From Apium graveolens (lineage: Eukaryota > Streptophyta > Magnoliopsida > Apiales > Apiaceae), in NCBI RefSeq assembly GCF_009905375.1, contig NC_133656.1:231864611-231928610 (forward strand): DNA of 64,000 bases, given 5' to 3'. Under the pieces are notes generated by a model. The model was given only the letters and a program-made list of their open reading frames with translations, was not told the origin of the DNA and made no database searches. The position numbers were made by a program, and so were the translations under genes. Positions 11,936 to 23,250 of this stretch are shown here, in pieces (position 1 is the stretch's first letter; every line of letters starts with the position of its first letter).

Positions 11936-13094
11936 ATGGCTTCTTATAACTATGCCTTCAAGAGTCTGGCTGTTTCGACACTAGCATTTCTCTTCTGCAT
12001 TCAAGGCACTTTGGGTACATTTAATCATCATATATATATGTACACTAAATTAGTTAATACATTTTATCATTATATATGTAGACTAAATTAGTTAACATGC
12101 TCGCACTATGAGATAGCTCAAGTATTAATAAGAGTTTAACTCTTGTCGTCTGAGCATATGGATTCGATTCTCGCTTAACCCCAAAATTTATTAGAACAAG
12201 TGCTCATTTGTCTTCAGAAAAATTAGTTAACATGCTATATTTATGCACAGATGCACCCACATTTCTTGAAATCCAAACTATATATTTATAAGTTCAAACT
12301 ACTTGTGTGTATAAGGTAATAATGCGTAGTAATTAATTACCATGAAAAATTGAGAATGATTTGTACTAATGTGAATGGTCATTTGTTGAACCGTGTGAAT
12401 ATTTAGCTGTTTTTAGAGTTTGCAGGGTAAAATGGTTTGTGTGTGTAATTTTGCTCACAACAACTGATTAGTTTTTTCTTGGTAATGTAGGAAGCATTGC
12501 ATGTGAGAATCTGAACAAAGAGACATGCGCATACGCAATATCTTCAAGCGGGAAGCGGTGTGTGCTGGAGCAACGTGTGCGAAGAAGTGGTGAGGAAGCG
12601 TTCACTTGCGGCGCCTCAGAGATCGAGGCTGGTAAGCTAAAGGATTATATCGAAAGTGATGAATGTATTGGTGCATGCGGTTTGGAGAGGAATGTTTACG
12701 GGATCTCATCCGACTCTCTCCTTGAGCCACACTTTGCTAGAAAGCTTTGCTCTACTCAATGCTACAACAACTGTCCTAACATCTTCGATCTTTACTTCAA
12801 TCTTGCTGCTGGTGAAGGTCTGTATATACATTCAAATTTTTCACATTTTCTAAACAAAAGTAGGCGTTTTACTAACGGTATTTGCACAATTTTACAGGAC
12901 TATATCTACCAAAAGTTTGTGAATCTCAAAAAAATAATGCACGACGTAGAATGGCCGAGATCAGAAGCTCGGGACATGTTGCAACTGGACCAGTTAGTGC
13001 TGTGGGTGAGTTGATGGAGGAAGCAGATGCACCGGAAGCTGACAACCGGCTCGGGGTTGTGGATTGTGAAACACCAGCGCCAGCATTATTTTGA
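11936..13094 (+). CDS. PAR1-like secreted protein, copy 2
   Basis: Exons 11936-12014, 12491-12817 and 12898-13094 give 200 residues. Exons 1 and 2 have exactly the same lengths (79 and 327 bases) and phases as in copy 1. A signal peptide is encoded by exon 1. The ten family cysteines are kept (SIACENLNKETCAY, RCVLE, TCGASEIEA, CIGACGLERN, CSTQCYNNCPN, and KVCES), with an extra one in the tail (VDCET). The acidic tail is shorter and different from copy 1, so the C-terminus is the fast-evolving part. Intron 2 is only 80 bp. Intron 1 holds a tRNA-like SINE. Probably functional; its role is unknown beyond the PAR1 family. Confidence 0.88.
12105..12240 (+). mobile_element. tRNA-derived SINE-like insertion in PAR1-like copy 2 intron 1
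   Basis: TAGCTCAAGT resembles a pol III A box and GGATTCGATTC, about 40 bp later, a B box. The insert has no counterpart in intron 1 of copy 1. Ends and target duplication are not clear. Confidence 0.45.
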
Positions 13095-13554
13095 TTTATC
13101 ATGGTCAAATATATTTGAGAGTTTAAAATAAGGAATTTAGAATTCCAGTCATTGCTTAATTTCTTTCGTTTATGTATTTGCTTGATTAAAAGCTGAATTT
13201 CGGAGTTGATGAATGGAGTATTTTGTATCATTTTATGTTCTAATTTTTAGCATTATCTTATACTCTGAGTTGAGGGAGAACGTGGTTATTGATGACCAAG
13301 AGTTGATGTAGTGGTCGAGCTCTCTTTGGAAGGAGGGAAGGAGGTCAAGGTGCCACTAGTGGTTGTGTAAGAGTTTATTTAGCAAAAAAAAAAGACATTG
13401 GCATCGGTAAACTAGGCTAAAATTAACTTGGGCCTGTTAGTGGTTCTGCGTTAAGGCTTGCTGTTTTTAGCCCAAAGTGAATGGCGTGCGTAGCTGAAAA
13501 GAACGGTCCTCGTCGTAATTCCTCGCACTTGAGAAACAGTCTTCTAGAAACTTG
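13095..13554. other. 3' region of PAR1-like copy 2 and spacer
   Basis: The first 120 bp match the 3' flank of copy 1 in part. Around 13311-13395 a stretch with GTAGTGGTCGAG and a run of ten A at its end looks like a SINE tail, but only weakly. No gene seen. Confidence 0.4.
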
Positions 13555-13940
13555 GGGTGTGTTTGGTATTTCTGTGCTAAGTGTGTTTGGTATTTCTCTT
13601 AGACACATCAACAACAGCTTTTCGCTTAAAAGTAGTTAAAATACTGTTTGTTACAATTTAAAAGTTGTCTTTCGGAAAAAGTGTTTTTGGCCTAAAAGTT
13701 ACTGTTACAGAAAGCAAGTGCCCCCATACTTTTAGAAAAAACTGTTGTTGCAGGAAGCAGATGTTGATTTCACCATCAAACTTTATCAAAACCATTATTA
13801 TTTTTAATTTTTTGCATCAAAACATATACTTATCAAAAAAATTACTAAACAGTCATCTGATTTTTACAACAACACTTTTTTCAGCAGCACTTTTTCTAAC
13901 AGCACAGGAATTTTTAACAGCAATCCCAAACAAAGCCTTA
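13555..13940. mobile_element. MITE, family shared with 10680-10987
   Basis: Starts GGGGTGTGTTTGG and ends CCCAAACAAAGCC, with the internal phrase TTTCACCATCAAAC followed by TTATCAAAA as in the copy at 10838. AACAGC/GCTGTT motifs near the ends are shared as well. Confidence 0.6.
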
Positions 13941-14602
13941 GTCACCTTACTGAAAATTTGTTTGAATATAATCGCCGGTCAAATAATACTCTATAAATTA
14001 AAGTGTTTTTCAAACAAATTTTTTAATATGGTTCAAGCAAATTTTTGACAAATATACTCTGCACGTGTTTTCCAGAACATATTCTGCAAGTGTTTTTTTT
14101 ACAGACATATTTTGCAAGAACCCTAAATACTATATATTTAAATTAAACACTTCTCTTCTTCACTAACACACTTCTAAGTCGTAATTATAATTTTTAATAA
14201 ATAGCTAATATTCTTCAAAGCACTTTTACTAATTCAATATTTGGGATGGTACACAAACGCTCACTAGTGGAGAACCAATTACTTTACTGATTACTATAAT
14301 ACTATATAATAATAAAATAATCAACTACTAATCTCGTGAAAAATAAGCAAAAAAAAAAAATATTAGTACCACTACCACCTATTTCTTTTACAGTAGAATG
14401 TTTACATTCGACAAGTTTAATATCTATATTGTAACGTAAAGAAAAAGTTGTTTAAGAACAAATTATATGATTCACTAAATTTATCGAACTCAAGACTCAG
14501 CTATTCTCCTTCAAAATTAAATTAATTAGTTGTGGAATTTTATTTTTTCATTGTCAGGGGCCCCTGTATCTATATGTTATATACTACCGTGTGGCCCGTG
14601 CT
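13941..14602. other. AT-rich intergenic, no gene seen
   Basis: No coding sequence or clear repeat. A run of ten A occurs near 14350. Confidence 0.5.
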
Positions 14603-15268
14603 TAGAAATGCACAAAAATCTCATTCGGTCGAGCGTTATTCGGGCTTTAAAAAGCCCTATTTTTTTGAAAACGGATCGGACCGGACATTTTTAAAATTCG
14701 AGCCAGGTCGGCTTCCTAAGAAATATAGGGCTCGTTTTAGGCCCGCGGGGCGGGCCGGATCGGGACGAACCGGGTTTTATCCGGACTTTTTATTTATATA
14801 TTAAAAAAATATATATAACTCGAATTATGAGTAGTTTAAATACCGGAGAAAATTATATCTTAATATATCATATAGAGTGGTTTAGACATCGAAATAAATA
14901 AATATTTTGTAATATAATATATAAATAATCATATATACCTTAATTGATTCTAATATTATAATATAATATTTTAAAAATCATGAAAAGTATTTTATATTTT
15001 CAAATTTTATATAAAAAATCGGTTTTTTAATCGGGCTTTTCAAATTATCTGGACTTTTATCCGGGCCGAACCGGGTATTTATCCGGGCTTATGTAGATTC
15101 GGGTTGTTATCCGGGTTTTTTTAGATCCGGGCTTTTCGGGTTTCGAGTCGGGCCGGATGTTCGAGAAAAAAGGAGACCCATTAAAGGCCCGCAGGCGAGG
15201 CTGAACCCGGTCGGGCTTTTTTACGGATCGAATCGGATTTCGGGTTTCAGATTTTTTGAACATCTCTA
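14603..15268. mobile_element. Non-autonomous hAT-like element
   Basis: Inverted ends TAGAAATGCACAAAAATC and TAGAGATGTTCAAAAAATC bound 666 bp rich in CCGGGCC, TCGGGCTTTT and GAACCGGG phrases, as is common in plant hAT derivatives. The 8-bp flanks CCCGTGCT (14595-14602) and CCTGTACT (15269-15276) match at six of eight sites and differ only by transitions, fitting an aged 8-bp target duplication. Confidence 0.7.
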
Positions 15269-15382
15269 CCTGTACTATGTACGGTTTTCTAAAATTTACT
15301 TATTTTCTTTTTTTTTAATTTATTTTTAAAATTTTAAATGTATATATATATTCTGATGTTATTTCAATATTATTTTTATTAT

Positions 15383-15938
15383 GGGTTAATTAGTAAGTAG
15401 GTCATTTACTGTGCTCAAATGTATCAAGTGAGTCACTGGTTACAAAACTGACTCAAATGAGTCACTCACTTAAAAATTTGTATCAAAATTATCACTATAT
15501 CGTTAGTCGAAATTCTTAAAAGTACCATATATTGAGTTTCGCACATTTTTTATGAATGATATTACATCCAAATGAAAGGTTTCGAGTTCTACTATTTTAG
15601 ATAATATAACTAGATTTTTAAAATTTTATTAACTATTTATTTTTAATTTTTTGATTATTTTTTATTTGATTTAAATAAAAATATATAGTAGATAAATATT
15701 TAAAAATCTAAAAGTATTATCTAAAATACTAAAAGTCATAATCTTTCATTTGTATGTAATATCATTCATAAAAAATGTATGAAACTCAATATATAATACT
15801 TTTTAGAATTTCGATTAACGGTAGAGTGTTATTTTTGATACAAATTTTCAAATGAGTTACTAATTTGAGTCAATTTTGTAATCAGTGACTCAATTGATAT
15901 ATTTGAACGCAGTAAGTGACATGTTTGATAATTAACCC
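15383..15938. mobile_element. Long-armed foldback MITE, MULE-like
   Basis: Nearly the whole 556 bp is one inverted repeat: GGGTTAATTAGTAAG on the left against GGGTTAATTATCAAAC inverted from the right, continuing through GAGTCACTG, TTTGTATCAAAA and TTTTTTATGAATGATATTAC on both arms. A perfect 10-bp direct repeat TTTTTATTAT flanks it (15373-15382, 15939-15948). A duplication of 9-11 bp with long arms points to the Mutator superfamily. Confidence 0.85.
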
Positions 15939-16138
15939 TTTTTATTATTGATCATTTGTTGTAATATTATTGCAACGAATATGCAGATATGAGAAATATG
16001 TGAATGTTAAATTGAATTACTTTTTTAACTATGTATATTATGTATCTATTTATATAGTAGAATATTTAATCATATTCTATTTACGATAATATTATTGTAT
16101 TATAATTTGGTATTTGAATAGTAGTAGAATAATGTAAT

Positions 16139-16228
16139 TGATAGGGGATGAAATAAATCTTAATTATGTTATTAATGTTGCATTAATTACATCTAAGACT
16201 GTGAGGCCCATTAAAGAAGGTCATATGA
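16139..16228 (+). repeat. Truncated 5' LTR of gypsy element
   Basis: About 90 bp matching the start of the LTR at 20982, through CTAAGACTGTGA and CCCATTAAA to CATATG. It then joins integrase coding sequence. Confidence 0.8.
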
Positions 16229-17162
16229 ACCTCCTGAAATGCTGACTTCCATAAACTCCCCGATCCCATTTGTTATGTGGGGAATGGATATTCTTCGACC
16301 TTTCCCTATGACGACTGCTCAAAGGAAGTTCTTGATTGTTGCGATAGATTACTTTACCAAATAGATTGAAGCTAAACCTTTAATCAAGATCACAACTAAA
16401 CAGGTTGCACAATTTCTGTGGGAAAATATCATGTGCAGATATGGAATTCCCCGCATCATAGCCACCAATAATGGAACACAATTCAATTATAAAGAATTCA
16501 GGAAGTATTGCGAGGAGAATGAGATCGAGTTATGGTTTACCTCCGTAGCTCATCCGCTAGCCAATGGGCAAGCGTAAGTGGCAAATCGTATAATTCTAGA
16601 TGGGCTGAAAAAGAGGATCGAGAAATCCAGGAATAATTGGGTAGATGAAATACTCCTGATACTTTGGGCTTATCGGACTACTTGTAGAGTTACTACGGGA
16701 GCAACATCATTCATGCTAGCATATGGGGCAGAAGTAGTTGTTCCTGTGGAGATATCACACTCGTCTCCAAGAATCCAAGCATACAATGCTGAGGAAAATG
16801 AAGAAGGGCAAAGGTTAGCCATGGACTTGATAGATGAGGTACGAGATGCAGCGCATGCAAAGATCGTAGAATATCATAAAAAAAGCCTCTTTTTACTACA
16901 ACCTGAGGGTGAAGGAAAGGTTTTTAAGCAAGGGGATTTGGTCCTAAGGAAGGTGGAAGCTTCTGGAGTAGGGCAGAAAGGAAAACTCGCCCCAAATTGG
17001 GAAGGGCCATACAAGGTTAGGAGCGTTCAAGGAAGAGGGTCTTACAAATTGGAGACCACAGATGGGGAAGAAGTACCTCGAACTCGACATGCTCAAAACC
17101 TGAAAGTTTATTACATATGGCTAGTACTTACTATAGTGGTAAAAAGTTCAAAAGAACCTTGA
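16229..17162 (+). pseudogene. Gypsy integrase, C-terminal part of pol, broken
   Basis: The plus strand reads PPEMLTSINSPIPF, WGMDILRPFP, IDYFTK-stop-IEA, YGIPRIIATNNGTQF, AHPLANGQA-stop-V and then a 194-codon open stretch from 16578 with WVDEILLILWAYRTTCR and a C-terminal region APNWEGPYKVRSVQGRGSY. The catalytic D-D-E spacing of integrase is largely visible. Two in-frame stops, TAG where Trp (TGG) is usual and TAA where Glu is usual, disable it. Confidence 0.88.
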
Positions 17163-17643
17163 ACCTTTACTTGCTTAGGATTTCATATCTCAGTTTTAGT
17201 AGGATTTACGTTCTAGTTCCTGACTATTAAGGGTTGAACCCATATTATATAAGGTTTTGGAAAACCAGACTATATGTTCCTAAGTTGAAATTATTTCAAA
17301 CTTTGGGTATCCAAGTTATGATAATGCTTTGTTTACTTAGCTAAATTTGTGATTTGATAAACAGGGGAATAAATAACAAAAGAAAGAGAAATTCAGGAAT
17401 TCTTCTATGATAGGAATGCCATGAGCAGCATTTTCGAGTCTGTCATATCCATCTGTGATTTGTGTAGTTCAAGTTGTTAATCATCCTCCTTAAAAGTATA
17501 ACACTTCGAAAGTGTTAAGAAACTTAAAGGGGAAGGCTATGAAAAATCAAGAAAAATAGCATAAATAAACCCCGAAGGGTAATAAGTTCAAAATACAATA
17601 AGTAATACATAGAAAGCCACGATGGGCCAATAAGAAAAGGAAA
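17163..17643 (+). other. Gypsy untranslated spacer between pol and antisense ORF
   Basis: No coding sequence seen. It separates the convergent ends of integrase and the antisense accessory ORF. Confidence 0.5.
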
Positions 17644-19516
17644 CTAATCTAGATCCTTAAACAAGTCATTGTCATCGTTCCCCCCATCAGTAGCAATAGG
17701 AGGGGGAACGGGCTCGTCTTCCATCGGAGTAACATCCCGAGAAGGAGAAGCTATGGCCTCAGCAGAAGTAGTAAGAATGGGAGAAGGAGGGAGATCATCG
17801 AGAGGAGACCCTTGTACAGGGACAGGAGGAACTGGATACGCAGCGAGAGTCACCTCTGGAATCTTCTTCCCAATATCTCCCACTATCTTCTCCCATCAAG
17901 TGGCAAAAGTCTCAGGAAAGTTAGCGTCATACTCAGCATTCAGGACTTCCTGAAAATTCTGAGACGCTTTGTAGTCGGCTATCACCTCAGCTTGAGCCCT
18001 CTGAGCATCCAGTTCCAGCTTACGAACCTTCTCATTTTCCTCAGCCAATTCCTTCTCCACCTCACGGAAGCGAGTGAAGTTGGCCTTTGAGGCCTTAAGA
18101 TACTTGTCCCTATCCCTTTCAGCGATAGTTAGGTTAGTCCTCACCTCCTTCAGGTTATAAAGGGCGGCCTGAAGGTAGGTGTTCATCTGCAAAAATATGT
18201 TTAAACACAATAAGTTGTGTGTATAGAACAGTAGAAAATGTAAACACTTCAAGGGGAAGAAGCTTACTAAAGCTATTGCTTGAGCACCAAGACGCTCGAT
18301 CTGTAGGTCATCAGAAGACTCTACGATCTCAGCCCTGTCACGAGGCGTAACCACGCTCTCGGACCAAACAGATGCCGTCTCGGAGCTTCCCACAACAGTG
18401 TCCCTCCTCTATAGGCCGCAGGTCACAGTAAAAGGAGAGGTGTCATCATTAAGGCTAAAAGGCCTTTCGGATATGAAAGTTGGAACCGCCTCTTTAACTG
18501 TGACCGAAGGGCCATCACCAATCCTAATCCGCTTGTCGCGGTGAGTCTCAACTGCGGAGCCCTTAGTAGCACGGGCCTCCCTTTTCTTAAAAATGGTGTC
18601 CAAAGCTGCCCTAGTTGCACAGAGATACATATATATAAGAAAAATGAAAGAAGTATGAAATTAGATAACGAAGTAATAAGGGGAAAAAAATACCCTCGGG
18701 ACCCAGGTCACTTAGACCTAAATTTTGCAAATTGCCCTCTGAAAGGATGAGAGCGCAATGATGCAAGTTATCAGCTGTGATGGCCTTGATGGCTGCATCT
18801 TCATCTATTCCCAATTTTAGGTCTCTTAAGGAGCCGTCTATACTTTTTGAGAAATTGGGCCTGAAAAAATGGTCCCAACCCTCCTCGGCATCCAAATATA
18901 CATAAAACCACTCGCTCTTCCAAGTTGGATACGAGCCGGGATTGGTGCCAGAAACAAAGCAAGAACGGGCCAAGGATCTATTAACTATTTTGACTCATCC
19001 TTGGTCCTCAGAAGCATTTGCAAATTTAAATAAGTAACGAAAAACACAAACGTTGGGCTCAAAGCCGTGTTTACGAGATTGGGTTATGTAACAATGAATG
19101 AAACGCCAAGAGTTGGGCGTGAGTTGGGTTGGACAGACACGTGCCTCAGCTAAAAGGCGGAAAACAAAGGGGTGAGGAGGAAGTCGGAAACCGGCATAAA
19201 AGGTTTCTTAATATAAACGAATAGCCTTGGGTTTTGGGTAACAAGCCCTATCATTTGGATCGGGAGCCTCGGCCCTATAAGGAGCAGAAATACCAAATAA
19301 ACGAGCTATAGTAACTAATTTTTCAGAAACATATTTAGAGGGGTAGTTATAAAAATCTAAATGAAGCATGTTAGGGAAGGCTTCGCCAAACTCGGTTAAA
19401 AGATCCCTAAGAGAAATAACTGAAGAATGAACTAGAGATTTTTTACCTCGGCTGGCCCTAGAAGGACGGGGAGCAGCTTGAGGAACCTGAGAGTGGGAGG
19501 AGTCGGAATCCGCCAT
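17644..19516 (-). pseudogene. Antisense accessory ORF of Tat gypsy element ('putative gypsy-type transposase' family)
   Basis: The minus-strand ATG at 19516 opens MADSDSSHSQVPQAA, followed by LLTEFGEAFPNMLHLDFYNY and, past a TAA, ETFYAGFRLPPHPF, RLLAEARVCPTQLTPNSWRF and WKSEWFYVYLD. This is the family annotated in plants as putative gypsy-type transposase. An intron near 18692-18617 joins to AALDTIFKKREARATKG, and a second intron (about 18268-18190) to a coiled coil rich in Glu, Lys and Arg (NLKEVRTNLTIAERDRDKYL). The end is Pro- and Asp-rich (VPPPIATDGGNDDNDLF). At least four in-frame stops occur. The function is unknown; it is not needed for known retrotransposition steps. Confidence 0.75.
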
Positions 19517-19742
19517 GGAATTCTTGAGAAAAGCTCGAAAAACCCAGAAAAATCCTTGAAGGCAGGGAAGGAGATGAAGATTCAACGAAATCTTCAAAGA
19601 AAACCCAGAAGACGGTGAGAACTACGACGGCAAAGGAAGCCAAAAATCGCCTTGTGGTGGCAAAGAAAGAGAGAAATATTGCAGAGAGAAGGGAGAAATT
19701 TTTGTGAAAGTGAAGTGTGAGAAGTGAACTCACACTCCACTT

Positions 19743-19751
19743 CTTATATAG
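19743..19751 (-). promoter_or_regulatory. TATA box of the antisense accessory ORF
   Basis: CTATATAAG on the minus strand lies about 230 bp before the accessory ATG, with a pyrimidine-rich leader (CTCTCTTTCTTTGCC) between them. Confidence 0.6.
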
Positions 19752-19954
19752 CCCTTCACGAGGGAACTCAACCATTGTTGGGCTAAAAATAAATGGGCCT
19801 GTCAAGTCATAAAAGACGGGAGGCCCATAAAATTTGAATTTTAGAGTATTCTGCCAAATTCGAGAATAATCTAGAATGTTCCTCACCAAAAAATCAAAAA
19901 CGTGAAATTATTTACCCAGGATTTATGAAAAATCACAAGGGAGAAGAAGATGTG

Positions 19955-20522
19955 GTCAACCACGCCTAGCAGACAAAATTTCTAGGCATGGTTCACAGAA
20001 TGGTTCCTAGGCAGGGGTGACCCACGCCTAGGATGTATTAGAGCATGAAGGCCCATACCATGCCTAGGAGACATAATTCCTAGGCGTGGCTAACAGATTG
20101 TCTCCTGTGCGGGGATGAACCACGCCTAGGAAGTAGAGAGGCATGAAAACCAACAACGCCCAGAAAGCAAGATTCCTAGGCGTTGTTAGAAAAGCGTCTC
20201 CTAGGCGGGGGTGACCCATGCCCAGGATGAATAGATGACCGAGGACCAACAACGCCTAGAAGGCAGGATTCCTAGGTGTTGTTAGAAAAGTGTCTACCAG
20301 GAGGGGGTGACCCACGCCTAGGATGAATAGATGCTTATGGACCAACAACGCCCAGCACGCAAGATTCCTAGGCGTTGTTAGAAGAGTGTCTCCTAGGCGG
20401 GGGTGAGCCACGCTTAGGATGAATAGAAGCTTGTGGATCAACAACGCCCAAGAGACACAATTCCTAGGCGTTATTGGAAGTATGTCTCCTAGGCGGGGGT
20501 GACCCACGCCTAGGATGCATGA
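19955..20522. repeat. Tandem array, about six units of 95-97 bp, each with two hairpins
   Basis: Unit landmarks (the ACGCC or TGCC at the unit start) fall near 19958, 20055, 20151, 20246, 20342 and 20438. Each unit carries AACAACGCCCAG facing TTCCTAGGCGTTGTT, and CCTAGGCGGGGG facing CCACGCCTAGG, so two stem-loops per unit. It lies in the 3' untranslated part of the gypsy element and upstream of the antisense TATA box. Confidence 0.85.
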
Positions 20523-20981
20523 CACCATAAAAAGCTCATTTTCAGATTATTTAATTAATTAAAAAATGGGCTAAAATGAGGAAAATTGCTAAAAATTTCC
20601 AAAAATTAGGGAAAAATAAGCAAAAAATCCCAAAAATTCAGGAAAATTAGAAAATAATTTTTAAAAATAATTTTTGATAAAATATTCTTGAAAAATTAGG
20701 GAAAATCCCAGAAATTAAGGGGAAATTCTTGTAAATTAGAGAAAAATCTCAGAAATTTAGGGAAAATTCCCGAAAAATACCAGAAAATTCCTAAAAAGAA
20801 GGAATAGGGTAAGGAAAGTAATAGGGAGGTTCTAAAACAACCTTGAAGCCATGTACAAGGCAAATCATTGTAAATGTGTAGGCCGCTCCACACTTTACGC
20901 AAAAACGATACCCTATAAGGGAACAAATAAACTTAACTTCTGCAAAATCTTTTTACGGTTTCCCATAAATTGGGGGGCAAA

Positions 20982-21260
20982 TGATAGGGGATGAAATAAA
21001 CCTTAATTACGTCATTAATGTTAGATTAATTATATCTAAGACTGTGAAACCCATTAAATAAGACCATATGTATGACATTCAGACCAAGAAGGTTAACACA
21101 TTGATGAGGACCAAGAAGGTTAACACATTGATCAGGCCTGATGGAACCAAGAAGACTTGCCCTGAATATTTATTAAATTCCTAATTAATAAATAGAGAAG
21201 ATTAACAGTTCAGAAGTGATGTTTAAAATATTAAAAATTGGTATTTTATGGGTATAATAA
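20982..21260 (+). repeat. 3' LTR of gypsy element (end uncertain)
   Basis: Starts TGATAGGGG directly after the polypurine stretch and matches 16139-16228. A 28-bp phrase, ACCAAGAAGGTTAACACATT plus eight bases, is repeated twice in tandem near 21083-21140. The 3' boundary could not be fixed. Confidence 0.65.
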
Positions 21261-21888
21261 AAGGTCCTTGTTTTCACTTCGGTTCTTAGCCGATGTAAAA
21301 AATAATATAATATATTATTTTTAATTAAATAATTAATGTCTTAGATATACTAAAACATCAGTTAGTAACTAATGTGAAAAATAAAAAAAAACGATATCAA
21401 TTGAACCTCTATAATATAACAAAGTTTTTGTATCATCGTTTCTGAATTTATTGATGTTAAAAATATTTTTAATATTAATAATTTACGACCGCCATGTATA
21501 TGAGATAATTTGTGGTGTTTTAATAGAAGTTTGTAAAATATTCATCAAATACAGAAAGCATTCAACTTGCGGGGGACAGAAATATAAATGTGACCCCTGC
21601 TTCTTCAAAGCCACAAAACCCCAAGTCCCTTTTTGGATCCATTTACAAGCAAAACATAAACTCGCTTCCGCCTCTTTTCTTATCCCATAACCATCCCTTT
21701 CCTAACTAAAATTTATTTTGTTATACCAAGACAAACAATTTTTATTTCTTTTAGACAGTGACAAACGATTATTATAATGAAAATTATGGGTGTATTAGAG
21801 TTCTATACATTAAAGCCCATTTTTTATATATTTATCTTAAAAAAACTTTCAAGGTTACGATAAGCCGCAAACAATGGTTTGGGCAGTA
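21261..21888. other. AT-rich intergenic, no gene seen
   Basis: No coding sequence or clear repeat was recognised. Confidence 0.5.
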
Positions 21889-22139
21889 CTCCCTCCGTCC
21901 CTTTCAATTATTTACGTTTTTTAGAAAGTGTCCGACACGTATTTTAAGATTAATATAAATTATAGTTATGTAATTTTTTTTTATAATTTTATTTTTCTGA
22001 ATAAAAATTAAAATATTCAACTTTTATTCAGAAAAAGAAAATTGTAAAAATAAGTTATATAATTATACTTTTTATGCACCTTAAAATGCGTGCCGGATAC
22101 TTTCTCAGAAATGTAAACAATCGGAAGGGAACGAGGGAG
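21889..22139. mobile_element. Stowaway-type MITE
   Basis: Ends CTCCCTCCGTCCC and, inverted, CTCCCTCGTTCCC with flanking TA on both sides (21887-21888, 22140-22141). The two arms (TTTAGAAAGTGTCCG against CGGATACTTTCTCAGAAA) fold over almost the full 251 bp. Confidence 0.9.
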
Positions 22140-22141
22140 TA

Positions 22142-23250
22142 TAACTCTTGTTAGTGCCCCCATGCAAACAATGTAGAGTTTTTTTAAAGTATTTATTAGG
22201 TCGCATATAAAAAAATGGTACACCTGGTGGTGATCAAAAATGGCAAAACAAGTGGCACAACAGCTGTTTAAGATTTAAACCGTTCAACTACATTGCTTCC
22301 ACCGAAATTATATACACGTATATAATCTTATGTCATTCATAAATAATTTTTATTTCATTGATACTGTATTATTACACGAATTTGATACAGGAGATAAGTT
22401 TGTTTATGTTTATTATTTATTTATTATTTTTCAGTGTAACAACTAACACAAGACGAGTTTTTACGTTTCTAGTTATAATTAGCTTATCATAAAAAATATG
22501 TAAATATTATATTTATATATTTTAAGATAAGATATCATTGATTTGACAACATAAAATAATATGATTGATGTTATTATTGTGAAGGTAAAAGATTTGCTTT
22601 CATTTAATATTATTAAAATTAATTATAATTTGTTATGCGTCATTGTGTATCTAATTTGATAATTATTTTTTTATACTTAACATTTTCTTTAATTTAATTT
22701 ATAAAATAGATATATTATTCCTTTTTCAAAGAAATTACTCATTTTAAATTGATAGTTAATTAAAAAGGATTTAGGAAAATGTAACCATAAAATAAGAAAA
22801 GTAGGGTGTAATCGTATTGAACACTGTAGTCGACTCGAACTAGATTAAAAAATTCGGTCTTGAACTTGAGTTTAATAGAACTTTTAATTTAGAGCTCAAA
22901 AATCGTCTCAAAATCTTGAATTGATTCCACCAAATATTGACAAGACTCTAAAACGATCGGTTTTGAGTTTGATTCGATTATATATATATATATAATATAA
23001 ATAAAATGTTAAATATTTATATTAATTTATTGATATAAAAAAAATTAAAAATAATAAATATTTGAGGCTCGTGAATTTTACGAACTAAATAATTTGAAAC
23101 CGAAATTCAGATTGATAAGAAATTCGAATAACTCGAAATCGAACTTCATTATCCAATTACCGAATCAAATTCAAATATTTTATGAGTTAAACTTAAAAAA
23201 TAATTACTCACGAACAATTTGATCCCCACATGCATTGGAAAAGTATAAAT
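22142..23250. other. Intergenic with a probable hAT-like remnant
   Basis: AT-rich DNA. From about 22815 to 23225, phrases such as CTCGAACT, TCGATTA and AACTCGAAATCGAAC on facing strands look like an old hAT derivative. No gene seen. Confidence 0.4.

Larger units (their letters stand above)
16139..21260 (+). mobile_element. Ty3/gypsy (Tat-type) LTR retrotransposon, internally deleted
   Basis: Direct repeats that begin TGATAGGGGATGAAATAAA at 16139 and 20982 mark the two LTR starts. The 5' LTR is cut after about 90 bp and runs straight into integrase, so gag, protease, RT and RNase H are gone. After integrase come an antisense accessory ORF (17644-19516), a tandem array (19955-20522), a polypurine stretch (GGGGGGCAAA, 20972-20981) and the 3' LTR. 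Antisense ORFs and satellite-like 3' regions are known from the Tat/Ogre lineage. The 3' end of the right LTR is not defined. Confidence 0.8.

Noticed and set aside
12105..12240. Possible true tRNA gene
   Set aside because: A- and B-box-like words are present but no cloverleaf stems or anticodon arm could be formed by eye; SINE remnant preferred.
17669..18090. Plus-strand open frames of 92-94 codons
   Set aside because: Shadows opposite the antisense accessory ORF, with low-complexity Gly/Ser text.
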